Assembly (NCBI RefSeq): GCF_003254645.1 | Contig: NZ_PNFD01000003.1 | Coordinates: 62,001-126,000, forward strand | DNA length: 64,000 bases | Origin: Microbacterium suaedae | Lineage (GTDB): Bacteria; Actinomycetota; Actinomycetes; Actinomycetales; Microbacteriaceae | Reading direction: 5' to 3' | Shown here: positions 33,134 to 42,347 of the stretch, piece by piece | How positions within the stretch are numbered: the first letter of the stretch is position 1 | How the letters are laid out: every line of letters starts with the position of its first letter | Translations under genes and position numbers: made by a program | The notes under the pieces: generated by a model | The model's input: only the letters and a program-made list of their open reading frames with translations | Told to the model about the DNA's origin: nothing | Databases searched by the model: none

Positions 33134-35877
33134 AGTTCCGGATCAACGGCGCCGAGGTTGACGGGAATCCCGCGCCCGGCCAGTGCCTGCGCACCCATCT
33201 GCGCGACCACGGGCACACGGAGGTCAAGCGCGGCTGCGACGCGGGCGACTGCGGGGCCTGCAGCGTCCTCGTCGACGGTGCACCCGTGCACTCGTGCATC
33301 TTCCCCGCGCAGCGCATCGATGGCCGAGAGGTGACGACAGCCGCCGGGCTCGGAACCCCGGGCGAGCTGAGCCCGATGCAGAGCGCGTTCGTCGACGGCT
33401 TCGGGTTCCAGTGCGGATACTGCACGCCGGGCATGGTCGTCACGGCGTCGTCGCTCGAAGACGATCCCGATGATCTCCCGCGCCTCATGAAGGGAAGCCT
33501 GTGCCGCTGCACCGGCTATCGAGCGATCCGCGAGTCCATCCGCGACGGCCAGAGGCGCGGCGCCGAGAACCTCGGCAGCACGGGAGCCGACGCGCGCGTG
33601 GGCTGCTCGACCCGCCCTCCCGCGGCGGAGCGGATCGTGTCGGGCACCGAGCCGTACACCTTCGATCCCGTCGTGCCCGGCGCGCAGGTGCTGCGCGTGC
33701 TCGGTTCCCCGCACGCGCACGCGCGGATCGTCTCGATCGACACGTCCGAGGCCGAGCGCGTGCCCGGAGTGGCGCTCGTGCTCACCCACCGCGACGTCGA
33801 AGACCTCCCCCGCTTCTCGACGGGACGCCACGAGCACCGCGAGGACGACCCCGACGACACGCGCGTGCTCGACGACCGCGTGCGCTTCGTCGGCCAGCGC
33901 GTCGCGGCCGTCGTCGCCGACTCGGCTGCCGCCGCCGAGGAGGCGTGCCGACGGATCCGGGTCGAGTACGAGACGCTGCCCGCCGTCTTCGATCCCGAGG
34001 AAGCGCGACGGCCGGGTGCCCCGCTCCTCCACGCGGATCGCACGCCCGAAGATCGCGTCGACGAGCCGGACCGCAACGTCATCACGAGCGTGCACGACGG
34101 CTTCGGCGACGTCGACGCTGCCCTCGCCTGCGCGCACACGCGCGTCTCGGGCACGTGGAGCACCTCGCGCGTCGCGCATGCGCAGCTCGAGACCCGCGGC
34201 GCCGTCGGCTGGATCGCCGACGACGGGCGCCTCACGATCCGGACGAGCTCGCAGGTGCCGTTCCTCGTGCGCGACGAACTGGCGCGCCTGCTGTCGCTGC
34301 AGCCCGACGGGATCCGCGTGATGACGGCTCGGGTCGGCGGCGGGTTCGGCGGCAAGCAGGAGCTGCTGTGCGAGGATCTCGTGGCCGTCGCCGTGCAGCG
34401 CACGGGACGTCCTGTCGCATACGAGCTCAATCGACACGAGGAGTTCGTTCGGACGACTGTGCGCCATCCGATGCGCGTCTCGGTTTCGCTCGGAGCCGAC
34501 GCCGATGGACGGCTCACAGCGATGAAGCTCGACCTCCTCGCCGACGCGGGCGCGTACGGCAACCACTCCCGCGGCGTGCTGTTCCACGCATGCGCCGAGT
34601 CGATGAGCCTGTACCGCTCCCCCGCCAAGCGCGTCGACGCCGAGGCCGTCTACACGAACAACGTGCCGTCCGGCGCCTTCCGCGGATACGGCCTGGGGCA
34701 GGTGAGCTTCGCGATCGAGTCGGCGATGGACGAGCTCGCGATCGAGCTCGGCCTGGATCCGTTCGAGCTGCGTCGACGCAACGCGGTGGCCCCGGAGGAT
34801 CCCGTCCTCGCCCACGGATCGGCGCCCGAGCCGGGAATCGTGTGGGGCAGCTACGGCCTCGATCAGTGCCTCGATCTCGCGCAGAGCGCCCTCGCGACGG
34901 GCGGGGATCCGGTGCCCGAGGGCGACTCATGGCGCGTCGGCGAGGGGATGGCTGCGGCGATGATCGCCACGATGGCGCCGTTCGGGCACATCTCGCACGT
35001 AACCGTGACGCTGCGGCCCGACGGTTCGATCGACGTGGGGGTCGGCACGAGCGAGTTCGGCAACGGCACGACGACGGTGCACACGCAGATCGTCGCGACG
35101 GATCTCGCGACGACGCCCGACCGGATCCGTCTGCATCACTCAGACACCGACGCCGCACCGTACGACACGGGAGCCTTCGCCTCGGCCGGCACGACGGTCG
35201 CCGGCAAGGCGCTCCACGCCGCGGCGCTCGCGCTGCGCGATGTGCTGCGCGAGACGGCGGCCCGGCTCACGGGCGCGGAGATCGCCGACTGCGTGCTTGA
35301 GCGCGACGGCGTCCGCGTGAACGGGGCACTCGTCTCCTTCGCCGATCTCGTCGCGGCGGCCCCTGCCGAGCACCGCTTCGAGAACGGTCTGCGCACAGAC
35401 GGGAGCGAGCTCGGCGAACTGCGCAGCCTCGCGTTCGATGTGCAGGCGTTCCGCGTCGCGGTCGACACCGAGACAGGTGCCGTACGGATCCTCCACTCGG
35501 TCCACGCGGCCGACGCCGGCACGGTCATGAATCCGGCGCAGTGCCGGGGTCAGGTCGAGGGCGGCGTCGCACAGGGCATCGGCGGGGCGCTGTACGAAGA
35601 GGTCATGACGGCGGAGGACGGATCCGTCGCGACGCCGGTCTTCCGCAGCTACCGCGTCCCGCAGATGGCCGACATCCCCGACACCGAGGTCCTGTTCGCC
35701 GAGACCGCCGACGATCTCGGCCCGTTCGGCGCGAAGTCGATGAGCGAGTCGCCGTACAACCCTGTGGCGCCGGCCCTCGCGAACGCGATCCGCCGGGCGA
35801 TCGGCAGGCGGCCGTACGAGAGCCCCATGTCGCGGGACCGGATCTGGCGCCTGATCTCCCGAGAGGAGACGCCATGA
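33130..35877 (+). CDS. Xanthine dehydrogenase, fused 2Fe-2S and molybdopterin subunits
   Basis: This 915-residue protein has a ferredoxin-type 2Fe-2S domain (about residues 1-90; GCDAGDCGACSVLVDG), the second 2Fe-2S domain (QCGYCTPG and CRCTGY, to about 140) and, after a short linker, the molybdopterin-binding catalytic domain (about 165-915; GGGFGGKQ, GAFRGYG and the late GAKSMSESPYNP with the catalytic Glu). It oxidises purines at the molybdenum centre. The fusion is unusual because the FAD domain, normally between FeS and Mo parts in fused forms, is a separate protein here. GTG at 33130 overlaps the FAD-subunit stop. Confidence 0.9.
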   Translation: MKFRINGAEVDGNPAPGQCLRTHLRDHGHTEVKRGCDAGDCGACSVLVDGAPVHSCIFPAQRIDGREVTTAAGLGTPGELSPMQSAFVDGFGFQCGYCTPGMVVTASSLEDDPDDLPRLMKGSLCRCTGYRAIRESIRDGQRRGAENLGSTGADARVGCSTRPPAAERIVSGTEPYTFDPVVPGAQVLRVLGSPHAHARIVSIDTSEAERVPGVALVLTHRDVEDLPRFSTGRHEHREDDPDDTRVLDDRVRFVGQRVAAVVADSAAAAEEACRRIRVEYETLPAVFDPEEARRPGAPLLHADRTPEDRVDEPDRNVITSVHDGFGDVDAALACAHTRVSGTWSTSRVAHAQLETRGAVGWIADDGRLTIRTSSQVPFLVRDELARLLSLQPDGIRVMTARVGGGFGGKQELLCEDLVAVAVQRTGRPVAYELNRHEEFVRTTVRHPMRVSVSLGADADGRLTAMKLDLLADAGAYGNHSRGVLFHACAESMSLYRSPAKRVDAEAVYTNNVPSGAFRGYGLGQVSFAIESAMDELAIELGLDPFELRRRNAVAPEDPVLAHGSAPEPGIVWGSYGLDQCLDLAQSALATGGDPVPEGDSWRVGEGMAAAMIATMAPFGHISHVTVTLRPDGSIDVGVGTSEFGNGTTTVHTQIVATDLATTPDRIRLHHSDTDAAPYDTGAFASAGTTVAGKALHAAALALRDVLRETAARLTGAEIADCVLERDGVRVNGALVSFADLVAAAPAEHRFENGLRTDGSELGELRSLAFDVQAFRVAVDTETGAVRILHSVHAADAGTVMNPAQCRGQVEGGVAQGIGGALYEEVMTAEDGSVATPVFRSYRVPQMADIPDTEVLFAETADDLGPFGAKSMSESPYNPVAPALANAIRRAIGRRPYESPMSRDRIWRLISREETP

Positions 35878-36974
35878 GGGACGTGCTGCCGGTCGCGGCG
35901 CGGTGGGCGCGCGATGGGCGCCCCTTCGCGCTCGCGACGGTCGTGGGGATCCGCGGCAGCGCGCCGCGAGAACTCGGCGCGAGCATGCTCGTGGACGAGG
36001 ACGGCACCGTGATCGGCAATGTGTCGGGCGGCTGCGTCGACGCCGCCGTCGCGGCCGACGGCGGCGAGGCGCTGCGCGAGGGCTCCTCCCGCGTGCACCG
36101 GTACGGGGTCGACGACGATCCTGTGCATGGGATCGCCCTCACCTGCGGCGGCGAGATCGACGTGCTCGTGCGCCCCGTCCCGCGAGACAGCGACGCCGCA
36201 CGGCAGCTGTGCGCGCTCGCGGCCGCGGACGGGGCGATCGGCTGCGCCCTCGCGATCGCGGGCGAGCGGACCGGTCGCTCCTGGATCGTCGGGGACGACG
36301 TCGGCGCGGACGCCGAGGATCCGTCCACGCGCCGCATGCTTGCGGACGCCGCGGCTCTCGTCCGCGGCGACCGCGCGCGCGTGCTCGCCTACGACGCGGA
36401 GGGGTGCCGCGCCGACGATGCGGCGCCATCGCTCCTCCTCGTCCCATTCGGCTCGGCACCGCGCCTGATCGTGGTCGGCGCCGTCCAGTTCGCCGTGCCG
36501 CTCACGAGCCTCGCCGCGGCTCTCGGCTTTCGCTGCACGGTCGTCGACGCGCGACCGGCCTTCACCTCGCCCGAACGCTTCCCGGATGCGGAGGTCGTCG
36601 TGTCGTGGCCCGATCGCTATCTCGCGTCGACGGACATCGATGCGGCCACCGCGATCTGCATCCTCACGCACGACAGCCGCTTCGACGTGCCGGCGCTGCG
36701 GCTCGCGCTCGACGGACCGGCCGGATACGTCGGTGCGATGGGGAGTCGCGCGACCCACGACGACCGCGTGCAGCGGCTGGGCGAGGCCGGCGTCACGGCC
36801 GCGCAGATGGCCCGTCTCCGTTCGCCGATCGGCCTGGATCTCGGCGGCCGAAGCCCCGAGGAGACCGCGCTGTCGATCCTCGCCGAGATCGTCGCGCGCC
36901 GGAACGGCGCGACAGGCGCGCCGCTGTCGGAGCGGACGGGTCCCGTGCATCTGAGCGGAGCGGAAGGCGCATGA
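35874..36974 (+). CDS. xdhC: XdhC family molybdenum-cofactor insertion protein
   Basis: This 366-residue XdhC/CoxI-type chaperone receives and sulfurates molybdenum cofactor and inserts it into the xanthine dehydrogenase encoded just upstream. The N-terminal domain shows RGSAPRELGASMLVDEDGTV and GNVSGGCVDAAV, and the C-terminal Rossmann domain ends GYVGAMGSRATHDDRV ... RLRSPIGLDLGGRSPEETALS. ATG at 35874 overlaps the dehydrogenase stop by 4 bp. The first Rossmann glycines are altered (VVGAVQFAV). Confidence 0.9.
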   Translation: MRDVLPVAARWARDGRPFALATVVGIRGSAPRELGASMLVDEDGTVIGNVSGGCVDAAVAADGGEALREGSSRVHRYGVDDDPVHGIALTCGGEIDVLVRPVPRDSDAARQLCALAAADGAIGCALAIAGERTGRSWIVGDDVGADAEDPSTRRMLADAAALVRGDRARVLAYDAEGCRADDAAPSLLLVPFGSAPRLIVVGAVQFAVPLTSLAAALGFRCTVVDARPAFTSPERFPDAEVVVSWPDRYLASTDIDAATAICILTHDSRFDVPALRLALDGPAGYVGAMGSRATHDDRVQRLGEAGVTAAQMARLRSPIGLDLGGRSPEETALSILAEIVARRNGATGAPLSERTGPVHLSGAEGA

Positions 36975-37540
36975 GTTCCGACCAGCTCTGCGGGATCGTC
37001 CTTGCGGCCGGAGCTGGCACACGCTTCGGGGGGCCGAAGGCGCTCGCGCGCACCACCGATGGGCGGTCGTGGCTCCGGCTCGCTGTGGCGGCTCTCGACA
37101 GCGCAGGATGCAGGCAGATCCTCGTCGCCGTCGGCGCCTCGGCCGACGCGGTCGAGCAGATCCTCCCGCCACGGGCGAGCGCCGTGTGGGTGCGCGGGTG
37201 GCGGACCGGGCTCGCGGCGAGCCTGCGCGACACGCTGGAAGCCGCCGCGCAGACGGCGGCGCGCGCGGCCCTCGTGATCCCCGTCGACACCCCCGCGATG
37301 CCGACGACGGTCTGCCGCCGCGTCCTCGACGTCGTCCCACCTGGTCCGCACGCCCTCGCACGCGCCGTCTACGCGGGAACACCAGGCCACCCGGTTCTGA
37401 TCGGGCGCGAGCACTGGGAGCCGATCCGCCGCGAGGCGAGCGGCGACCGCGGTGCCAGCGGGTATCTCCGGTCCCACGGCTCCGCCCGCGTCGAGTGCGC
37501 CGATCTCTGGGACGGCGCAGACATCGACGAGTCGCCGTGA
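36971..37540 (+). CDS. mocA: MocA/MobA-like molybdenum cofactor nucleotidyltransferase
   Basis: This 189-residue nucleotidyltransferase has the N-terminal motif GIVLAAGAGTRFGGPKAL and the metal-binding IPVDTPAMP. MocA-type enzymes add CMP to molybdopterin to make the dinucleotide cofactor. Placement directly after xdhC with a 4-bp overlap (ATGA) indicates that it completes cofactor maturation for this dehydrogenase. It is the last gene of the urate/xanthine operon and ends 3 bp from the convergent flavoprotein gene. Confidence 0.88.
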   Translation: MSSDQLCGIVLAAGAGTRFGGPKALARTTDGRSWLRLAVAALDSAGCRQILVAVGASADAVEQILPPRASAVWVRGWRTGLAASLRDTLEAAAQTAARAALVIPVDTPAMPTTVCRRVLDVVPPGPHALARAVYAGTPGHPVLIGREHWEPIRREASGDRGASGYLRSHGSARVECADLWDGADIDESP

Positions 37541-37543
37541 GCG

Positions 37544-38185
37544 TCAACCGGCGACGTACGTCCGAGTCCATCCCGCGTCGCCCCGCGTGTACCGGACGCG
37601 GCGGCTCGGCCCGCCCTCCGCGCCCTCCCAGAACGCGATCTCGTCCGGCAGAAGCCAGAACCCCGCCCAGCTCGCCGGCATCGCCGGCTCGTCGTGCGCG
37701 AGATCGGCGCGCGCGAACGCGTCTTCCCGCTCGACGCGCGGACGGTTCGCCAGCTGGTCAGTGTTGAGGAGAGCGAGCAGCTGAAGGTAGCGGCTGCGCC
37801 GGTCGAACGCGGCGCGCTCGCCCGCGGCGGTGTCGCGACGCACGCTTCCGCGCAGCACGACCTGACGCGCAACCTCCGGCCATCGCACGACGAGGGCCGC
37901 GACCGGGCGAGCGCGCAGCTGCTGCGCCTTCCTGCTGCCGACGTCCGTGTGGATCGCGACGGAGACACCGTCGACCGCCGAGACGAGAACCGTGCGCGCA
38001 TCGGGCACGCCATCCTCGTCGACCGTCGCGAGCGTCGCGAGCGGACGTTCCGGGGCATCGTCCGCGGGGAGCCACGACAGAAGGAGCGCGGCCGGATCGG
38101 CGGGTGCACGCCCGTCCTGTACGGGACGCTCTCCCTCGGCGGGCGGGACGATCCCGGCCGCTCCGAGCAGCCTCGACGCCGTCAT
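37544..38185 (-). CDS. Pyridoxamine 5'-phosphate oxidase-like flavoprotein
   Basis: This 213-residue PNPOx-fold protein has the FMN-site segments GVPDARTVLVSAVDGVSV and SRKAQQLRARPVAALVVRWP, and the C-terminal tail typical of the PdxH group (GFWLLPDEIAFWEGAEGG ... RVRYTR). It may make pyridoxal phosphate or act as an FMN-dependent reductase/oxidase on the pathway intermediate. It is the last of seven genes in the minus-strand operon. ATG at 38185 overlaps the creatininase-family stop by 4 bp. Confidence 0.82.
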   Translation of the reverse strand: MTASRLLGAAGIVPPAEGERPVQDGRAPADPAALLLSWLPADDAPERPLATLATVDEDGVPDARTVLVSAVDGVSVAIHTDVGSRKAQQLRARPVAALVVRWPEVARQVVLRGSVRRDTAAGERAAFDRRSRYLQLLALLNTDQLANRPRVEREDAFARADLAHDEPAMPASWAGFWLLPDEIAFWEGAEGGPSRRVRYTRGDAGWTRTYVAG

Positions 38186-38961
38186 GCGGCGTGCCGGAAT
38201 CGGGAGATCTCGGCGAGGGCGGTCGCGACGAACTCGGTCCCTTCCTCGACGAGGGCGCGCCCGTACTCTGCGGTCGCCTGCGTCGGGTCTCCGATCACAC
38301 CGCTCGGTCCGAAATCGTCCGAGGTCCAGCCGAAGCTGACGGGAGCCCCGTTGAACCCGATCGTGGAGAACCCCGCGATGTGTTCCGGGACGCTGCGCAC
38401 GGCGCGCGACATGTCGACGAGCTCGGGGCGCAGGGCGAGCATGACGCTCGTCTCCGAGTGACCGGCATGGATCCCCATGCCGAATTCGTCCGGCCCTCCC
38501 TCGGCGGAACCGCCCGCGCGCTGGGTACCCGAGCCGAGCGAGAACGTGCGCAGCCCGTACCGGCGACGGATCTCGCGATTCACGACCTGCAGGAGCGCCG
38601 AGTTGCCTCCGTGCCCGTTGAGGAAGACGAGCGTGCGTGCAGGCGTCTCGGCGACCGATCGCCCGACGTCGACGAGCGTGTTCCAGATCGTCGAGGCCTC
38701 CATCCAGATCGTTCCCGGCGCCCAGTGGTGCTCGTCGCTCTTGCTCGCGGCGATCGACGGCAGAAGCCAGGCATCGACACCGTTCTCGACCGCGCGATCG
38801 ACGGCGCGAGTCCCGATCTCCTCCGGGATGACGAGGTCGGTGCTGAGAGGAAGGTGCGAGCCGTGCTGCTCGAGGGCGCCGATGGGCTGCACGACGACAG
38901 ACTCTTCCGTCAGCGCCTCGATGGCCGCCGGCTGAGGCAGATCGGTGAGCAGGCGGCTCAT
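38182..38961 (-). CDS. Creatininase family protein
   Basis: This 259-residue metal-dependent hydrolase of the creatininase fold has metal ligands visible in GALEQHGSHLPLSTD, LNGHGGN and the IHAGHSETSVML block. Members hydrolyse cyclic amides (creatinine, N-formyl- or ring-opened pyrimidines, mycofactocin precursor). Here it sits among an amidohydrolase, an FAD oxidase and an importer, so ring opening or amide cleavage of the imported compound is likely. ATG at 38961 overlaps the oxidase stop by 4 bp. Confidence 0.87.
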   Translation of the reverse strand: MSRLLTDLPQPAAIEALTEESVVVQPIGALEQHGSHLPLSTDLVIPEEIGTRAVDRAVENGVDAWLLPSIAASKSDEHHWAPGTIWMEASTIWNTLVDVGRSVAETPARTLVFLNGHGGNSALLQVVNREIRRRYGLRTFSLGSGTQRAGGSAEGGPDEFGMGIHAGHSETSVMLALRPELVDMSRAVRSVPEHIAGFSTIGFNGAPVSFGWTSDDFGPSGVIGDPTQATAEYGRALVEEGTEFVATALAEISRFRHAA

Positions 38962-40292
38962 CGGATGGATCCCTTCTGAGGCCCGGTGTAGTCGGGATTG
39001 AGCTTGCCGGGGTTGAGCAGCCCGCGAGGGTCCGTCGTCCGAGCGACCTCGATCGTGCGCTGCACCTCGAAGTCGACGTTCCACTGGTGGCAGTTGTGCA
39101 CGCGCACACCGATCGCTGTGAGCCGTTCGATCGCCGCCTCGACCGCTTCCGGCCCGACGTACTCCGAGGCGAGCATGCCGATCGGGACCGTGTGGCCCGC
39201 CTCGATGTGGAGGAGTCCGTCGCCGATCGTGGCGTGCACGAGGTCGATGTCGTCGGCGAGGACGTCACCCGCGACCTCGAGGTGGTAGTAGAACCCCGGA
39301 CGGGACTTCTGCAGCCACTCGATCGGGTGGTTGTAGCTGAGCGTCGAGAGCTTCGCCCCCTCGACCGCCCCGTCTCGAACGGCCTCGACCCGTCCACCCG
39401 CGTCGGCGATCAGGCGAGTGATCTCCGCGACCGCGTCGGGGTGAGCGATCGCGCGGAGACTCGACCGCCCAGATGGGATCGCGTCATCGTCGGGCAGGGC
39501 CGCCGATACCTCGACCGTGTCGGCCGACACGAGGCGCGGTCGCGGCTCGAGTCGGCCGATCTCGCGGACCACCGACAGCGATCCGCCGAAACTCGGGAAC
39601 GACGCGTACAGCGCTCGCCACGCGACCTCGGGCTCGAGTCGGACCGTCGCACGGGCGATGATGCCCGCCGTACCGTAGTTGTGCACATAGCGCTGCGCGG
39701 CCTCCCCCTCGACGTGTGTCAGCCCTGAGCCATCGGCGTGCACGACGTCGAGAGCGACGACGAATCCCATGTGGTTCGCGCCATGCACGATCGTGCCTGT
39801 GCCGCCGGATCCCCCCGCGAGGAAGCCGCCGATCGACGAGTTCATCGTCGACGGATACATCCACAGCTGCTGGCCGGCCTCACGCGCGGCCTGCTCGAGC
39901 TGCGCCATGGGCGCCCCCGCGTCGGCCGTGATCGTTCCGTCTCCGACCTCATGGATCGTCCGGGCACGCGACGTGTCGAGCACGAGCCCGCCCGTCGACG
40001 GGATCGCCTGACCGTAGTTGCCGGTGCCCTTGCCGCGCGGGGTCACGGGGATCCCGCGCGACACAGCCTCCTGCACGACGCGCGCGATGTCCTCCGCGGT
40101 CGTCGGAAAGGCGACGATCTCGGCGATGCCGAGGGGGAGCCGCTCGCTGATGACGGGCGACATGCGCGCCCCGTCGACCGAGGCACGTTCGAGCATCCGG
40201 CGGTCTGTCGAGACATTCCGAGGTCCGAGGAACTCCACGAGCGCGTCGTGCAGCTCGACGACGGGCGCCCGCTCTGCCGTCACGGCGCTCAT
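38958..40292 (-). CDS. FAD-binding oxidase (GlcD/VAO type)
   Basis: This 444-residue flavoprotein of the vanillyl-alcohol-oxidase/PCMH superfamily has FAD-binding segments TPRGKGTGNYGQAIP and SSIGGFLAGGSGGTGTIVHG. The C-terminus carries the family end motif DPRGLLNPGKLNPD. It probably oxidises an alcohol, hydroxy acid or amine intermediate. No signal peptide is visible. ATG at 40292 overlaps the binding-protein stop by 4 bp. The substrate is unknown. Confidence 0.85.
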   Translation of the reverse strand: MSAVTAERAPVVELHDALVEFLGPRNVSTDRRMLERASVDGARMSPVISERLPLGIAEIVAFPTTAEDIARVVQEAVSRGIPVTPRGKGTGNYGQAIPSTGGLVLDTSRARTIHEVGDGTITADAGAPMAQLEQAAREAGQQLWMYPSTMNSSIGGFLAGGSGGTGTIVHGANHMGFVVALDVVHADGSGLTHVEGEAAQRYVHNYGTAGIIARATVRLEPEVAWRALYASFPSFGGSLSVVREIGRLEPRPRLVSADTVEVSAALPDDDAIPSGRSSLRAIAHPDAVAEITRLIADAGGRVEAVRDGAVEGAKLSTLSYNHPIEWLQKSRPGFYYHLEVAGDVLADDIDLVHATIGDGLLHIEAGHTVPIGMLASEYVGPEAVEAAIERLTAIGVRVHNCHQWNVDFEVQRTIEVARTTDPRGLLNPGKLNPDYTGPQKGSIR

Positions 40293-41470
40293 TCGGGCAG
40301 TCCGATCGACGTGTCGAGGAACTCGTTGGTGTAGATGTCCTCGGCTTCCAGCTCCGGATCGACATCGGCCGCGATCTGCTGGAACAGATCCATGCCGGTC
40401 TCGAAGAACTCCTGCACGCGTTCCGGATCGAAGTCGCCGATGTAGTCGTTGTCGCCGTTCGACACGATGCCGTCCGCAAGGAGCGTCTCCGTCGCGTAGT
40501 CGGCCACACCCTCCGAGTAGGACCAGCCGTTGTCGTATTCCGCGACGAGCTCAAGAATGAGCTGGTTCGCTTCCGCAGGGTCCGCGAAGAAGTCGACCTC
40601 CGCCTGCTGCAGGATTGGGACGAGCTCCTCCAAGCAGGGCGACAGCTCCTCGAACCGGTCGGCGCGCACCGACAGCGCGGATCCGTAGATGTCCCAGCCC
40701 GCGTCCGCGATCAGCGCGTAGTCGACGGGCTTGTTCCACGCGTCGACCTCATTGGCGTAGATGTACGGCTCGGCCGAGGCGAAGCCCTGCTGCGCCGAGA
40801 GCCCGGCATCCGACACGAACGCCGCGGGGGTGCCGTCGTACCCGCCGTCGACGATCGACTCCGGAACGATGCCGGCCGCCATGAGGTACTCCATATATGC
40901 GGCGCCACCGAAGTAGCGCCACGCGCCCCCCGATTCCTCGAGCGCCCCGGCTAGGTCCTCGATCGTCTCGACCTCGGGATAGGTCTCCGGATCCCACATG
41001 ACCATCTGCGGGTTCACGTCCATCTGCGCCATCACGCCGACGACGGGAGTCACCGCCGACGACGAGATCGCCGCGTCCGAGTGCACGTAGCCGAGCGTGA
41101 TCGCATCATCCTGGTACATGATCGAATTGACGGTCGAGTAGCCGATCGCGGGGCCGCCCGAGCGGACCTCGAAGTCGACGCCGGTGTACTCCCCGTCGAC
41201 GACGAGAGGCGACGACACCGACTTGCTGTCGGCATCGATCGCACGGTCGTCGCCGATGAGCTGATACAGATGACCGTGCTCCGACTCGGGGTTCCAGTCG
41301 GTCTGCACGACGACCGTCTCCGGGCAGACAGCGGAGAGGTCGAGGGCACCGACCTCGAGGTCGGCGGCCGCGTCCTGCGGGGCGGATCCGCCCGAGCAGG
41401 CGGTGAGCGCGACGGCGGCGATGCCCAGCGTCGCGACGGCGGCAGGGCGCCGGCGGAGAGGATGCGTCAT
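40289..41470 (-). CDS. NMT1-like ABC substrate-binding lipoprotein
   Basis: This 393-residue lipoprotein has a lipobox (LTAC near residue 25). The mature part has the features of NMT1/THI5-like periplasmic binding proteins (VVVQTDWNPESEHGHLYQLI, GYSTVNSIMYQD). It delivers the substrate to the permease and ATPase encoded upstream. This is the only junction of the operon with a gap (37 bp after the permease). The protein is distinct from the binding protein at 9784-10872. Confidence 0.85.
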   Translation of the reverse strand: MTHPLRRRPAAVATLGIAAVALTACSGGSAPQDAAADLEVGALDLSAVCPETVVVQTDWNPESEHGHLYQLIGDDRAIDADSKSVSSPLVVDGEYTGVDFEVRSGGPAIGYSTVNSIMYQDDAITLGYVHSDAAISSSAVTPVVGVMAQMDVNPQMVMWDPETYPEVETIEDLAGALEESGGAWRYFGGAAYMEYLMAAGIVPESIVDGGYDGTPAAFVSDAGLSAQQGFASAEPYIYANEVDAWNKPVDYALIADAGWDIYGSALSVRADRFEELSPCLEELVPILQQAEVDFFADPAEANQLILELVAEYDNGWSYSEGVADYATETLLADGIVSNGDNDYIGDFDPERVQEFFETGMDLFQQIAADVDPELEAEDIYTNEFLDTSIGLPE

Positions 41471-41507
41471 GAGAGTGGCTCGCTTTCGTGTGACGGGAGA
41501 AGGGGAA

Positions 41508-42347
41508 TCAGGCTTTCGTGGCGTCGTACCAGCGGCCCACGACGAGCCGCGACAGCAGGCCGAAGCCCACGAAGATCGCGACGCCGAGGAGGGCGGCGAC
41601 GACGACGGACGCGTAGAGCTCGGCGGCGAGCAGCCGCGAGGTGTAGGCGCTCATCAGGGATCCGAGGCCCGGGGCGCCGCGACGGAAGAAGTAGTCGCCG
41701 ACGATCGCGCCCACGATCGACAGGCCCGCCGACGTGCGCAGTCCGACGAACATGGAGGGCAGCGCGGCCGGGAGCTGGAGCTTCCAGAGCGTCGTCCAGC
41801 GGCCGGCGCGCTGGAGCTGGAACAGCTCCTTCTGAGACCTGTCGACGGACTGCAGCCCGAAGAGCGTGTTCGAGACGAGCGGGAAGAGTGCGATGAGGAC
41901 GCAGACGATGATGCGACCGGGCAGCCCGTAGCCGAACCAGAACCCGATGAGGGGGACGAGCGCCAGGATCGGGATGCACTGCAGGATCACGGCGTAGGGA
42001 TAGAGCGATCGCTCGGCCCACTTCGCCTGAAGCATGACGACGGCCCACCCGATGCCCACGACGATCGCGATGGCGAGACCGATGAAGGCGACCAGCGTGG
42101 TCTGTCCGAGTGCCTCGAGGATCTCCGGCCCGACAATCGGGTCAAACAGACCGTCCGTGAAGATCCGATACGGGGCGGGGAGGAGGAAGCTCCGGTCGCC
42201 CAGGAGCATGCTCGCGATCGACCAGACCGCGACAATCGCCGCGAAGACGATCATCGGCGGCCAGACGGTGGACACCCATGCGGGGCGGCGCTTCGGGCGT
42301 GCGGCCACGTCGGCCGCGGGCGCGGCGATATCGACGGTCCGGCTCAT
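41508..42347 (-). CDS. ABC transporter permease (SsuC-like)
   Basis: This 279-residue permease has six membrane segments and the BPD-family loop (KELFQLQRAGRWTTLWKLQL, then PAALPSMFVG). Typical segments QCIPILALVPLIGFWFGYG and SIVGAIVGDYFFR match nitrate/sulfonate/pyrimidine importers. ATG at 42347 overlaps the ATPase stop by 4 bp. A single permease gene implies a homodimer channel. Confidence 0.9.
   Translation of the reverse strand: MSRTVDIAAPAADVAARPKRRPAWVSTVWPPMIVFAAIVAVWSIASMLLGDRSFLLPAPYRIFTDGLFDPIVGPEILEALGQTTLVAFIGLAIAIVVGIGWAVVMLQAKWAERSLYPYAVILQCIPILALVPLIGFWFGYGLPGRIIVCVLIALFPLVSNTLFGLQSVDRSQKELFQLQRAGRWTTLWKLQLPAALPSMFVGLRTSAGLSIVGAIVGDYFFRRGAPGLGSLMSAYTSRLLAAELYASVVVAALLGVAIFVGFGLLSRLVVGRWYDATKA

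Noticed and set aside
33501..35300. Second long open frame (599 codons) on the same strand inside the xanthine dehydrogenase gene
   Set aside because: The true frame has continuous molybdenum hydroxylase motifs. The alternative is Arg/Ala-rich with no recognisable content.
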